A program made the translations under genes and the position numbers. Shown here one piece after another: positions 16,561-23,906 of a DNA stretch of 64,000 nucleotides (its first letter is position 1; each line of letters starts with the position of its first letter). The notes beneath the pieces were generated by a model. It was not told the DNA's origin. It made no database searches and was given only the letters and a program-made list of their open reading frames with translations. The stretch comes from Bacteroidota bacterium (GTDB lineage Bacteria > Bacteroidota > Bacteroidia > B-17B0 > Aurantibacillaceae), in contig JAFLBH010000005.1 in NCBI GenBank assembly GCA_017303905.1, forward strand, positions 248,001-312,000, given 5' to 3'.

Positions 16561-17186
16561 TGCTTAACGAAGAATTTGAATTAGACGCAACCGGATATAA
16601 AAAGGTAGATCAGTATAACGATAAACTGATTGATTCCATTTCCGATATGTATAAAAACATACTCAGTGATGTAGGCGAAGATTCTACACGTGAAGGTTTA
16701 TTAAAAACACCGGTTCGCGCGGCGAAGGCCATGCAATATTTAACCCATGGTTATGATTTAAATCCTGCAGAGATTTTACGCTCAGCCATGTTTAAAGAAG
16801 ATTACAGTCAGATGGTGATTGTAAAAGATATTGAAGTGTATAGTTTATGTGAGCATCATTTGTTACCCTTCTTCGGTAAAGTACATATTGCCTATATACC
16901 AAACGGACATATTGTTGGGTTAAGTAAATTGCCGCGAGTAGTTGATGCTTTTGCGCGTCGTTTACAGGTACAAGAACGCTTAACTAACGAAATTCGCGAT
17001 TGCATTCAGGATACTTTAAAACCTTTGGGTGTAGCCGTAGTAATGGAGTGCAGTCACTTGTGCATGCAAATGCGCGGTGTACAAAAACAAAACAGTGTTA
17101 CCACCACTTCTGCTTTTACGGGTGAGTTTTTAAAGGATACCACGCGTAAAGAATTTATCAGTTTAATTGGTTCGGTATTACACTAA
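16560..17186 (+). CDS. folE: GTP cyclohydrolase I
   Basis: A 208-residue enzyme converting GTP to dihydroneopterin triphosphate, the entry to folate, biopterin and queuosine pathways. The catalytic zinc motif [18 protein letters not shown] lies near residues 97-114, the second Cys is in [13 protein letters not shown] near 161-173, and [20 protein letters not shown] and TTSAFTGEF complete the family pattern. The 40-residue N-terminal extension before the conserved [11 protein letters not shown] region is normal. It overlaps the upstream synthase by 1 nt, a strong sign of coupled translation and a shared pathway. Confidence 0.97.
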   Translation: MLNEEFELDATGYKKVDQYNDKLIDSISDMYKNILSDVGEDSTREGLLKTPVRAAKAMQYLTHGYDLNPAEILRSAMFKEDYSQMVIVKDIEVYSLCEHHLLPFFGKVHIAYIPNGHIVGLSKLPRVVDAFARRLQVQERLTNEIRDCIQDTLKPLGVAVVMECSHLCMQMRGVQKQNSVTTTSAFTGEFLKDTTRKEFISLIGSVLH

Positions 17187-17552
17187 TCAGATTCTACCCA
17201 TCTGCTTTAATTTCATTTCAAAGGTGTAAGCAATGGTTTGCGCGCGCTGTTTGGCTAAATCGGCTTTCTCACCTTCAAATAAATCGTCTACAGTTTTCAT
17301 GAAATGATGTAGCCAGATGGCGAAATGCTCTTGCTTGATATCGAGATGAAGATGCTTTTCGAACACATTGGTTTTATATCCTTCCTCATCCAATAAAACA
17401 AAACTCCAAAACGCAATCATTTGAGGCATATGCGCTTCAAAATCAGTATGCGCAAATACAGGATTTATGGTTTCGTTGGTAAGTAATGATCCGTAAAAAG
17501 TCCGCATCATTAACTCAATATCCTCTTTATTTCTAATATCATGCTTGCTCAT
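17187..17552 (-). CDS. Group III truncated haemoglobin
   Basis: A 121-residue all-helical globin of the 2-on-2 group III type. The pattern includes MMRTFYGSLLTNETINPVF, HMPQMIAFWSFVLL and EHFAIWLHHFMKTVDDLFEG, where one of the paired histidines near residue 79 should be the proximal heme ligand. Group III proteins bind oxygen or nitric oxide and are thought to detoxify or sense them. The gene is convergent with folE, with adjoining stop codons (17186/17187). The upstream plus-strand promoter of the PAS-SpoIIE gene lies just beyond its start. Confidence 0.9.
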   Translation of the reverse strand: MSKHDIRNKEDIELMMRTFYGSLLTNETINPVFAHTDFEAHMPQMIAFWSFVLLDEEGYKTNVFEKHLHLDIKQEHFAIWLHHFMKTVDDLFEGEKADLAKQRAQTIAYTFEMKLKQMGRI

Positions 17553-17576
17553 TCGGCTTCAAATTTCACTTATTTT

Positions 17577-17607
17577 TTTGCAATCATCAAAAAAGCCTCT
17601 ACATTTG
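17577..17607 (+). promoter_or_regulatory. Strong Bacteroidota-type promoter of the PAS-SpoIIE gene
   Basis: TTTG (17577-17580) and TACATTTG (17600-17607) are separated by exactly 19 nt, matching the TTTG-N19-TAnnTTTG consensus. The predicted transcript starts near 17613, about 135 nt before the proposed ATG, leaving a leader with a 25-codon frame. Confidence 0.65.
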
Positions 17608-17617
17608 TGCCATCAAA

Positions 17618-17695
17618 ATGACATTTAACACAAATATTATTCTCATTAATAGCATTACGCCGAATTATTCCATTATGGCGTTCTGTGTGTGTTAA
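17618..17695 (+). CDS. Possible 25-residue leader peptide
   Basis: An ATG a few nt after the predicted transcription start opens 25 codons ending at a TAA at 17693-17695. The peptide ends in MAFCVC, with two closely spaced cysteines before the stop. It lies wholly inside the leader of the PAS-SpoIIE gene and ends 53 nt before it. It could be an attenuator-type leader or chance. I recognise no family. Confidence 0.25.
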   Translation: MTFNTNIILINSITPNYSIMAFCVC

Positions 17696-17748
17696 TCTAT
17701 TGTCCTTTTTCTTTTAATCATTTTACAAACCCAAAAAAATCCATTCAC

Positions 17749-18909
17749 ATGGTAGCGCTTGACATACAGGAGCAAATCCTGGATAAATTAAATACTCTCA
17801 TAGTTGTTTTGAATAACGACGGGAGTGTGGATTATGTAAGTAAATCGGCTCGCCAGCTTTTGGGCTACGAACCCGATGATTTATTAGGTAACAATTGGTG
17901 GATTGCCACCCGCTTTTCGAAACCTGAAGGTATTGAAGTGAAAAGAAAACTACAATCCATTTTCAAGAATCGTAATAGTGGTGTGCAAACTTTTGAGCAC
18001 TTACTTAAAACATCGCAAGGCGGACAAAAATGGATTAACTGGAATGTTTCTGTATTAAACGAGGAGCAGTTAGTTGGAATTGGTTATGATATCACCGAAA
18101 AAAAACTGAATGAAAAGCGATTAATAGAAAGCAACAAACGTTTATCGGAACAAAATAAAGATATAACCGACAGCATACGTTACGCAAAACGCATTCAGGA
18201 ATCTATACTTCAAAGTAAAGAATCTGTAAAAAGTATTCTTGAAGAATCATTTTTGTTATACAAACCAAAAGACATCGTGAGCGGTGATTTTTATTGGTTT
18301 TATGAAAACGAAAATTATAAATATGTGGCTGCAGTAGACTGCACCGGACATGGTGTGCCCGGCGCGATGATGAGCATGGTAGCTAACTCGATATTTAAAG
18401 AAGTTTTTCTTAACAGGAAGGAAATGGAAACCGATAAAATTCTTTACGCTTTAGATGAGGAGTTAGAAAAGGCCATCCATAAAAATCAAACCGAATCTTT
18501 TAATGATGGTATGGATGTAGCGTTAATCAGAATTGATAAATCAAGAAATGAACTTCAGTTTTCGGGTGCATTACGCCCACTTTTCATTTCCGACAGTTCA
18601 GGTGTCAGTGAAATAAGAGGCAGTCGCTATCCGCTTGGATTTTATCCCGAAGTGAAGAAGAACTTTGAAAAAGCGATCATCCATTACGACAAAGGTACTT
18701 GTATATACTTGGGCAGTGATGGCTTTGCCGATCAGTTTGGCGGTTTGCGAGGCAAAAAAATGAACAGAGTTAATTTTAAGGAATTGCTAAAAACTGCTTT
18801 TGAAATGCCGATAGAAGAACAAGAGGCGTTTTTAGAATACTCTTTCAATAACTGGAAACAGCAAGAAGAACAAACAGATGATGTATTGATGATTGGAATA
18901 AAATTATGA
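17749..18909 (+). CDS. PAS-domain SpoIIE-type PP2C phosphatase
   Basis: A 386-residue cytoplasmic protein from the ATG at 17749; an upstream GTG frame (17689) is less likely. Residues about 5-125 form a PAS domain (LLGYEPDDLLGNNWW, ending WINWNVSVLNEEQLVGIGYDITE). A signalling helix with ITDSIRYAKRIQES leads to a SpoIIE/PP2C serine phosphatase: KPKDIVSGDFYWFY, AAVDCTGHGVPGAMMSM (metal Asp), and the YLGSDGFADQFGG and TDDVLMIGIKL C-terminal motifs. Such proteins dephosphorylate anti-sigma antagonist proteins. The linker motif is nearly identical in the two large SpoIIE sensors at 50-55 kb. No anti-sigma factor partner is adjacent. Confidence 0.9.
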   Translation: MVALDIQEQILDKLNTLIVVLNNDGSVDYVSKSARQLLGYEPDDLLGNNWWIATRFSKPEGIEVKRKLQSIFKNRNSGVQTFEHLLKTSQGGQKWINWNVSVLNEEQLVGIGYDITEKKLNEKRLIESNKRLSEQNKDITDSIRYAKRIQESILQSKESVKSILEESFLLYKPKDIVSGDFYWFYENENYKYVAAVDCTGHGVPGAMMSMVANSIFKEVFLNRKEMETDKILYALDEELEKAIHKNQTESFNDGMDVALIRIDKSRNELQFSGALRPLFISDSSGVSEIRGSRYPLGFYPEVKKNFEKAIIHYDKGTCIYLGSDGFADQFGGLRGKKMNRVNFKELLKTAFEMPIEEQEAFLEYSFNNWKQQEEQTDDVLMIGIKL

Positions 18910-18919
18910 TATTTAATAA

Positions 18920-19435
18920 ATGTTGGAATTTAAAACGGGAAACATAAATGATGCAGCTCTAATTACCGATATTGGCGCGCGAAGCTTTATTGAATCGCAT
19001 GGAAAGAGTGCATCCGAAACAGACATACGCAATTATGTACAGTCAAAATTTAATATTCCTCAATTAGAATCAGAGCTGGCAGATGACAATTCCATCTTTC
19101 AAATTGCTTATTACAATCAACAACCTGCGGCTTATTCGAAGATTACTTTAAATTGTCCGAATCCGAATATCGCGGAGCAAAAGGTGTGTAAAATGGACAG
19201 GTTATACGTACTGGAAGAATATTTCGATAAAAAAATCGGACAAGTGTTGTTTGACCTAAACGTAGAAATTGCGAAGCAACATCAGCAAAAAGGTATTTGG
19301 CTCTATGTTTGGACGGGTAATCCGCGAGCTTTACGTTTTTATGAAAAACAAGGGTTTAAAATTGTGGGTGAAACTTATTTTAAAATCAGTGACACCCACA
19401 GTAATCCGAATTATTGGATGTATTTAGAATTTTAA
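18920..19435 (+). CDS. GNAT-family N-acetyltransferase
   Basis: A 171-residue protein with the GNAT fold: an N-terminal substrate-binding half, CKMDRLYVLEEYFDKKIGQVLFD (beta4 and the acetyl-CoA loop, Q/R-x-x-G-x-G/A relaxed to KKIGQVL, about residues 92-114), and the C-terminal WTGNPRALRFYEKQGFKIVGE motif. It most resembles ribosomal or small-molecule acetyltransferases; the substrate is unknown. It follows the SpoIIE gene by 10 nt in the same direction and is convergent with ybaB with no gap. Confidence 0.85.
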   Translation: MLEFKTGNINDAALITDIGARSFIESHGKSASETDIRNYVQSKFNIPQLESELADDNSIFQIAYYNQQPAAYSKITLNCPNPNIAEQKVCKMDRLYVLEEYFDKKIGQVLFDLNVEIAKQHQQKGIWLYVWTGNPRALRFYEKQGFKIVGETYFKISDTHSNPNYWMYLEF

Positions 19436-19741
19436 TTACAATCCCGGTAATAATCCCGAAGCTGCCTTCTTCATTTCTTCCTCATTAATTGAATTGGCTT
19501 TTGAAATCGCTTTATTGAGTGTTACCAATAACTGCTCTTCCAATTCAGTTTTATCGCCATGTTGCAAAGAAGAAGCAATGCTTAATGACTTTATTTCGCG
19601 GTTTCCGGTAATCTCAATTTTAATATCGCCACCGGCACCTTCTGTTGAAATGATTGTATCATCCAGCTTTCTTTTCATTTCATCGGCTTTTTGCTTCATT
19701 TCCTGAAGCTTGCCCATCATGTCTCCAAATTTTCCGAACAT
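19436..19741 (-). CDS. YbaB/EbfC nucleoid-associated protein
   Basis: A 101-residue DNA-binding protein of the YbaB/EbfC family that coats and condenses DNA. It has the typical MFGKFGDMMGKLQEMKQKAD start, the STEGAGGDIKIEITGNREI beta region and a C-terminal KAISKANSINEEEMKKAASG helix. I chose the ATG at 19741 because it matches family N-termini and follows the nadE stop by 2 nt; a longer frame into nadE is unlikely. It is translated with nadE and may be coupled to it. Confidence 0.93.
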   Translation of the reverse strand: MFGKFGDMMGKLQEMKQKADEMKRKLDDTIISTEGAGGDIKIEITGNREIKSLSIASSLQHGDKTELEEQLLVTLNKAISKANSINEEEMKKAASGLLPGL

Positions 19742-19743
19742 AA

Positions 19744-20523
19744 TTATTTTTTTAAATCGTGAGGTATTAAACAAACCGGGATTGGATCCATTTTATGTCG
19801 GTTTGCTTTATTACGTGTTGTGTATATTTTCATTACTTCCCTTTGGCGATCATTAAGCGCATAGTTTTCCATATTTTCAATGTAAGCCATCGCCCACTCC
19901 AATTCAGGATACGTTGCGCCAATTTGATCTTCATCAGTTCTTCCATCCGCAAATAAACCATCGGTTGGTCTTGCATTCTGAATACTATCGATAACATTTA
20001 ATTCCTTAGCCAATTCATACACCTCTGTTTTAGTAAGGTCGGCAATCGGACTTAAATCAACACCACCATCTCCGTATTTGGTAAAAAAGCCTATTCCGAA
20101 ATCTTCGACTTTATTTCCGGTACCTGCCACTAAAAGTTTATGGTGAGAAGCGAACGAATATAAAGTGATCATGCGTAAGCGCGAACGAACATTAGCCATG
20201 GTTAAAAAATCCTGGATGCTCGCAGGCAGTGCCTTCTCAATACTTTCGAAAGGAGCAGTAAGTTCAACTGTATCCGACTCTACGTTCTTAAAATTTTGCT
20301 TCAACCAATTCATGTGTTCTGTACTTCTGTCGAATTCCGATTTATGCTGGCGAATTGGCATATTCAGCGCGATAACCTTCTTACCGGTAAGAGCGCAAAG
20401 TGTTGAAGTAACAGCGCTATCTATACCGCCACTTATACCAATCACAAACCCTTGGGTTTTTGATGTTTCACAATAACCTTTAAGCCATTCCGTAATGTAT
20501 TTTATAACTTCTTTGTTTTTCAT
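19744..20523 (-). CDS. nadE: NAD synthetase, ammonia-type
   Basis: A 259-residue synthetase making NAD from nicotinic acid adenine dinucleotide. The PP-loop SGGIDSAVTSTLCAL is at about residues 30-44, with VAGTGNKVEDFGIGFFTKYGDG around 132-153 and ADLTKTEVYELAKEL near 160. There is no glutaminase domain, so ammonia is the expected nitrogen donor unless a separate glutaminase helps. It precedes ybaB by 2 nt. The upstream region holds the hairpin terminator of the beta-barrel gene. Confidence 0.94.
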   Translation of the reverse strand: MKNKEVIKYITEWLKGYCETSKTQGFVIGISGGIDSAVTSTLCALTGKKVIALNMPIRQHKSEFDRSTEHMNWLKQNFKNVESDTVELTAPFESIEKALPASIQDFLTMANVRSRLRMITLYSFASHHKLLVAGTGNKVEDFGIGFFTKYGDGGVDLSPIADLTKTEVYELAKELNVIDSIQNARPTDGLFADGRTDEDQIGATYPELEWAMAYIENMENYALNDRQREVMKIYTTRNKANRHKMDPIPVCLIPHDLKK

Positions 20524-20544
20524 AATGGATGGTATAAAAATAAA

Positions 20545-20569
20545 AAATCCCGGAGAATTTCCGGGATTT
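20545..20569 (-). terminator. Intrinsic terminator of the beta-barrel protein gene
   Basis: A perfect 10-bp stem (AAATCCCGGA with TCCGGGATTT) around a 5-nt loop. On the minus strand it is followed by a T-rich run, just downstream of the gene ending at 20587. Confidence 0.85.
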
Positions 20570-20586
20570 AAATGAGATGATAATTA

Positions 20587-21453
20587 TTAGAATAAGAAGC
20601 CAATGTTAAGCTGAACGCCATCACTAAAACCACTTTGTTTAGCTGTTGCAGGTCTAATTGAATTATTTAAGTTATCCTTTAATTTCTCAACCATAATATC
20701 GGAATTCGATTGATACTGATTAATAAAGCCACGGATATAGTTAACCCCTACAAAAATTGAGGTTGAACCGGAAAGATTATATTCAAATCCTAAACCAACA
20801 TTTAAAGCCACATTAAACGGAATTAAATCTCCTTTCGGACGCATATCGGTAATGGTACTTGTTCCGGCAGTTTCGAAATGATTGCTGGTAGAGTTATATT
20901 GGAGTTCTACAATCTCATCTGTAGCTCTGTATTTAGTTTGAATAGCAATATTCCCGCCAAACATACCAAAGTACTTAAACCCTCCAATATCCTTAGTCAT
21001 TAATTTTAATAATACAGGAAGCGTTACATAAGTCATTTTTACATCGCGGCTTTTTATTTCGTAGAATTTTCTTTCCGTGCCAGCGTCTGTGTTCATATCT
21101 AAAGGCGTTCTTTCCCAAATAATCGCTTGATCTGTAGAATTTACGTACGCATTATCTTTAGTTAAAACATATCCTTGTCCATTTTTAAACGTTTGTTTTC
21201 CTCCTAAAAAATCGCCACCAATACCGGTTACGAAATGAGCTGTAGAATTAAGACGAAATTCTAATTGTAAACCAAAGCCAAAACCAAATTTGATGCCGGT
21301 ACTTTCAACTACCTTTTTGTCCTGGCTTCTTAACCAGGTTGGAGTTGGGGTAACTTTTAAGCCAAATCGGAATTTTTTATCCGCGTCATCATCTGCTAAG
21401 ATTACATTTGTAATTAACAATGAGGCTACAGCAAGTGAAAAAATCTTTTTCAT
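20587..21453 (-). CDS. Outer-membrane beta-barrel protein (porin/PorT-like)
   Basis: A 288-residue protein with a signal peptide (about 1-20) followed by DDDADKKFRFGLKVTPTPTW and alternating hydrophobic strands rich in glycine and aromatics (FGFGFGLQLEFRL, GIGGDFLGG, GVNYIRGFINQ), ending in the terminal strand QLNIGFLF. This fits a small outer-membrane beta-barrel of the Bacteroidota PorT/OMP_b-brl group. It has no plug domain, so it is not TonB-dependent. Function is unknown. It is transcribed divergently from gldB from overlapping promoters and ends at a strong terminator, so it is probably a single-gene unit. Confidence 0.8.
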   Translation of the reverse strand: MKKIFSLAVASLLITNVILADDDADKKFRFGLKVTPTPTWLRSQDKKVVESTGIKFGFGFGLQLEFRLNSTAHFVTGIGGDFLGGKQTFKNGQGYVLTKDNAYVNSTDQAIIWERTPLDMNTDAGTERKFYEIKSRDVKMTYVTLPVLLKLMTKDIGGFKYFGMFGGNIAIQTKYRATDEIVELQYNSTSNHFETAGTSTITDMRPKGDLIPFNVALNVGLGFEYNLSGSTSIFVGVNYIRGFINQYQSNSDIMVEKLKDNLNNSIRPATAKQSGFSDGVQLNIGFLF

Positions 21454-21471
21454 TTTCTTTATATTTAAAAA

Positions 21472-21489
21472 TTATCTTTACAAAGATAA
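21472..21489. promoter_or_regulatory. Palindromic divergent promoter, beta-barrel gene / gldB
   Basis: An 8-bp inverted repeat (TTATCTTT, 2-nt centre, AAAGATAA) provides TATCTTTA on the plus strand 18 nt before gldB and TATCTTTG on the minus strand 27 nt before the beta-barrel gene. Both fit the TAnnTTTG -7 element, so the two promoters overlap and may compete. Confidence 0.5.
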
Positions 21490-21498
21490 ACTTTTTTA

Positions 21499-22509
21499 AT
21501 GAAGAACCTTATTAAGTTATCCATAGCAAGCTTTGTTATTACGTTATTTATAGGATGTAAAAACAATCGCTTAGAAGCGGATATTTCAGGTATTGAAATA
21601 GCGCCTGTTAAATTTGAAAGACTTGACAGGGATTTGTTTTCCATTACACCTCAAAACCATTTAACAAAAGAGAAAGAACTTATTGATAAGTACGGCACCT
21701 TTTATCGTCAGTTTGTTTATACTATAATAAATGCCAACAAAGCCGATACGAATTATCTATTGCATTTTGTAACGGATAAAGATATGCGTGGAAGCTATGA
21801 AGAAGTTCAAAAAAACATAAAAGATGAAGACATTAGTAAACTTGCTGAAGAATTAACATTTTGCGAAAAAAGATTCAAGTACTTTTTCCCGAAACGCAAA
21901 CTTCCATTGAAGCATGTAGCTTATTTCAGCGGTTATAATTATAACATTGTATATCCGGATTCTACTTTAGGCATTAGCTTGGAGATGTATTTAGGTAATA
22001 ATAACAAATATTATAAGATGCTGCAGTGGCCACAATATCAGGTGAGGTCGATGACCAAAGAAAATATGCTTCCGAATTTAGTAAGAGGCTGGTTAATTAC
22101 CGAATTCGACAATTCGGAGCCAACTAATACCTTATTGCATCACATGATATTTTACGGAAAGCTTTTTTATACAATGGATGCGCTTTTACCTGATATGCAT
22201 GATAGTTTAAAAGTGAATTATTCTACTGCCCAAATGAACTATTGTGAGAAGTATGAGAAGAATGTTTGGGGATTTTTAGCTCAAGAAAACAGGTTATATG
22301 AAAACAATCTTAAAACCATAACTGAGTTTACAAGTGATGGTCCGTTTACCGGCGCAATTAGTAAAGATTGTCCTCCAAGGGTTGCTATGTGGATTGGATG
22401 GCAAATTGTACGAAGTTATATGGATAATAATGAAACAGTAAGTTTAGAGGATTTATTGAATGAGAAAGACGCTCAAAAAATATTAAATAAAAGCAAATAC
22501 AGGCCTTAA
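21499..22509 (+). CDS. gldB: Gliding motility lipoprotein GldB
   Basis: A 336-residue lipoprotein with lipobox LFIGC (C20). The body matches GldB: the IAPVKFERLDRDLF opening (about residues 31-46), KYGTFYRQFV, LPLKHVAYFSGYNYNI near 130-145, the long MLGNNNKYY-type segment, and the C-terminal GPFTGAISKDCPPRVAMWIGWQIVRSYM. GldB is required for gliding in flavobacteria and is thought to act at the cell envelope with the motility and type IX secretion machinery. gldC follows 10 nt later, the usual order. A TATCTTTA -7-like box lies 18 nt upstream. Confidence 0.93.
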   Translation: MKNLIKLSIASFVITLFIGCKNNRLEADISGIEIAPVKFERLDRDLFSITPQNHLTKEKELIDKYGTFYRQFVYTIINANKADTNYLLHFVTDKDMRGSYEEVQKNIKDEDISKLAEELTFCEKRFKYFFPKRKLPLKHVAYFSGYNYNIVYPDSTLGISLEMYLGNNNKYYKMLQWPQYQVRSMTKENMLPNLVRGWLITEFDNSEPTNTLLHHMIFYGKLFYTMDALLPDMHDSLKVNYSTAQMNYCEKYEKNVWGFLAQENRLYENNLKTITEFTSDGPFTGAISKDCPPRVAMWIGWQIVRSYMDNNETVSLEDLLNEKDAQKILNKSKYRP

Positions 22510-22519
22510 TACATAAAAC

Positions 22520-22843
22520 ATGAAAACAAGCGAGATTAATTTTAAAGTGACGGTAGATGAGAATTATTTACCGATTGATATAAAGTGGGAAGCCAAAGAC
22601 GCAGGAGAAACCAGCGAATGTAAAAGCGCCATGATTGCATTGTGGGACGCTAAAGAAAACAATACGCTTCGAATTGATTTATGGACCAAAGACATGAGTG
22701 TTGATGAAATGAAGAAATTCTTTATACAAAACATCATGACACTGACTGATACTTATACAAGAGCCACCAGCGACACGGCTACCGCTGACGAAGTAAAGGC
22801 ATTAATAAGCGATGTGGGCCGGAAATTAGGCATTATACAATAA
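22520..22843 (+). CDS. gldC: Gliding motility protein GldC
   Basis: A 107-residue cytoplasmic or peripheral protein with no signal peptide that matches GldC along its length: INFKVTVDENYLPIDIKWEA, LWDAKENNTLRIDLWTKDMS and the TDTYTRATSDTATADE helix. In flavobacteria its loss gives milder gliding defects than loss of gldB. It follows gldB at 10 nt and is closed by a bidirectional hairpin terminator right after its stop. Confidence 0.95.
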   Translation: MKTSEINFKVTVDENYLPIDIKWEAKDAGETSECKSAMIALWDAKENNTLRIDLWTKDMSVDEMKKFFIQNIMTLTDTYTRATSDTATADEVKALISDVGRKLGIIQ

Positions 22844-22848
22844 AAAAA

Positions 22849-22872
22849 GCCGCAGTAAACTGCGGCTTTTTT
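22849..22872. terminator. Bidirectional terminator between gldC and lipoprotein gene
   Basis: Stem GCCGCAG/CTGCGGC (22849-22855 with 22860-22866) with a TAAA loop. It has an A-run before and a T-run after, so it can serve both the plus-strand gldC transcript and the convergent minus-strand gene. Confidence 0.88.
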
Positions 22873-22889
22873 GTTATTTAATATTTCGA

Positions 22890-23423
22890 TTAAGCTTCTG
22901 GTGCTTTTTTAACTACCTCTTTCATGCTTTTTGCAGCGTCAACCATCTTTTGAACTGCTTCTTTCGATAATGGCTCACCTTCTGTGCTCTTAATATCTTC
23001 GTACACATAGGTTGAATTACCTAATTTCTGAATTGAATAAAAATGGAATTCAGGTTTGGTAATTTCGCTTTCCCACATAATTGTGGTTGGCTCATCCACA
23101 ACGAATGATTTGAACTTATTCACCTCATCACCTTGGATATCTGTTTTACGTAATTCCATATCACCCGGATCTTCTGTAATCGATAACTGAAAATCCTTAC
23201 CGATTTTAATTTCAAGTGCTCCCCAGGTTTGTTCCATAATCTCCATTTTAGAGTTAGTTGTATCCGGAACGAAAATAGTAAACGGCTTACCGTATTTACT
23301 TAAATCAAGAGTAATCATACCTGCAGGAGCCACTACAGCGGCAGGTTCTTCTTTTTTATCGCCGCAGCTTTGAACCGAAGCAATGATCGCGATAGCAGAA
23401 ATAATTGATAATAGCTTTTTCAT
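22890..23423 (-). CDS. Conserved-type lipoprotein of unknown function
   Basis: A 177-residue lipoprotein (lipobox ending at C20) with an acidic and charged mature part beginning GDKKEEPAAVV, then a beta-rich domain (YGKPFTIFVPDTTNSKMEI, FQLSITEDPGDMELRKTDI) and an amphipathic C-terminal helix (KEAVQKMVDAAKSMKEV). I do not recognise a named family. The minus-strand -7 box (TATCTTTA) lies about 24 nt upstream. It is transcribed alone and stopped by the shared hairpin downstream. Confidence 0.75.
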   Translation of the reverse strand: MKKLLSIISAIAIIASVQSCGDKKEEPAAVVAPAGMITLDLSKYGKPFTIFVPDTTNSKMEIMEQTWGALEIKIGKDFQLSITEDPGDMELRKTDIQGDEVNKFKSFVVDEPTTIMWESEITKPEFHFYSIQKLGNSTYVYEDIKSTEGEPLSKEAVQKMVDAAKSMKEVVKKAPEA

Positions 23424-23447
23424 TGATGTGTTTGTTTTTAATTTGTG

Positions 23448-23455
23448 TAAAGATA
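23448..23455 (-). promoter_or_regulatory. Predicted -7 box of lipoprotein gene
   Basis: TATCTTTA on the minus strand resembles TAnnTTTG and lies 24 nt before the ATG at 23423. No -33 partner is clear. Confidence 0.4.
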
Positions 23456-23507
23456 AATTAATTCAGGAATTAATTGCAACAATAGGGCAAATAGAAAAGT
23501 ATGGACA

Positions 23508-23537
23508 TAAAAAAACCCCGCTGAGCGGGGCTTTTTA
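23508..23537 (-). terminator. Intrinsic terminator of histone-like gene
   Basis: CCCCGC, a TGA loop and GCGGGG (23516-23530) are flanked by A and T runs, directly after the stop codon of the small histone-like gene on the minus strand. Confidence 0.85.
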
Positions 23538-23648
23538 TTACTTCTTCTTAGAAGCTTTTTTCTTAGCTGCTTTTTTCTTTGGAGCGGCTTTTTTCTTAGC
23601 TACTTTTTTCTTTGGAGCAGCTTTTTTCTTTGTTGCTTTTTTTGCCAT
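23538..23648 (-). CDS. 36-residue lysine-rich histone H1-like protein
   Basis: ATG at 23648 opens 36 codons to a TAA at 23540-23538. The product is almost wholly Lys/Ala/Pro: four near-identical units of the AAPKKK/VAKKK/AAKKK type, like the C-terminal tail of histone H1 and bacterial Hc1/Hc2-type proteins. It has over 20 lysines, no acidic residue and a predicted pI near the upper limit, so non-specific DNA or RNA binding is likely. A strong terminator follows its stop codon, which supports a real gene. It is too short for usual ORF thresholds. The Phe-rich plus-strand frame across the same region (23383-23664) is its mirror image and not a gene. Confidence 0.8.
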   Translation of the reverse strand: MAKKATKKKAAPKKKVAKKKAAPKKKAAKKKASKKK

Positions 23649-23727
23649 GGTTTCTTGTTTTTGAGTTTTTGTTAATACGAAGTAATAAAATAAATCGTTC
23701 TCTACTAAATATTAACCCATTATTTTT

Positions 23728-23745
23728 TCAACATCAAAATGTTGA
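23728..23745. promoter_or_regulatory. Perfect inverted repeat upstream of histone-like gene
   Basis: TCAACAT, a CAAA spacer and ATGTTGA form an 18-nt palindrome about 80 nt upstream of the histone-like ATG. It could be an operator. No regulator is known for it here. Confidence 0.35.
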
Positions 23746-23821
23746 TATTGTTAATTACGTAAATCGTGTGTTCCGCTAAAATATTTTCTCCAATGAAGAA
23801 ATAAAAAATATTTTTTTGTTG

Positions 23822-23861
23822 ATCCTCTGCAAGCATTGATTTTACTGGTGTTTCAGAGGAT
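23822..23861. other. Stem-loop in intergenic region 23649-23906
   Basis: ATCCTCTG (23822-23829) pairs with CAGAGGAT (23854-23861) across a 24-nt loop, between the histone-like gene and the Ig-like lipoprotein gene. No T-run follows on either strand, so a terminator is unlikely. It may be an RNA structure or chance. The rest of this 258-nt region is AT-rich with no other content I can support. Confidence 0.25.
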
Positions 23862-23906
23862 GTCATATTTTTTTCTGCGTAAATAATTTTCAGTTTTGTA
23901 AGCTTT

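Noticed and set aside
17689..17748. GTG start extending the PAS-SpoIIE gene by 20 codons
   Set aside because: The extra codons lack family conservation, and the ATG at 17749 fits the PAS start.
23383..23664. Plus-strand 93-codon frame rich in Phe and Ala
   Set aside because: It is the complement of the Lys/Ala-rich histone-like gene on the minus strand and crosses its terminator. The Phe-rich composition is a by-product.
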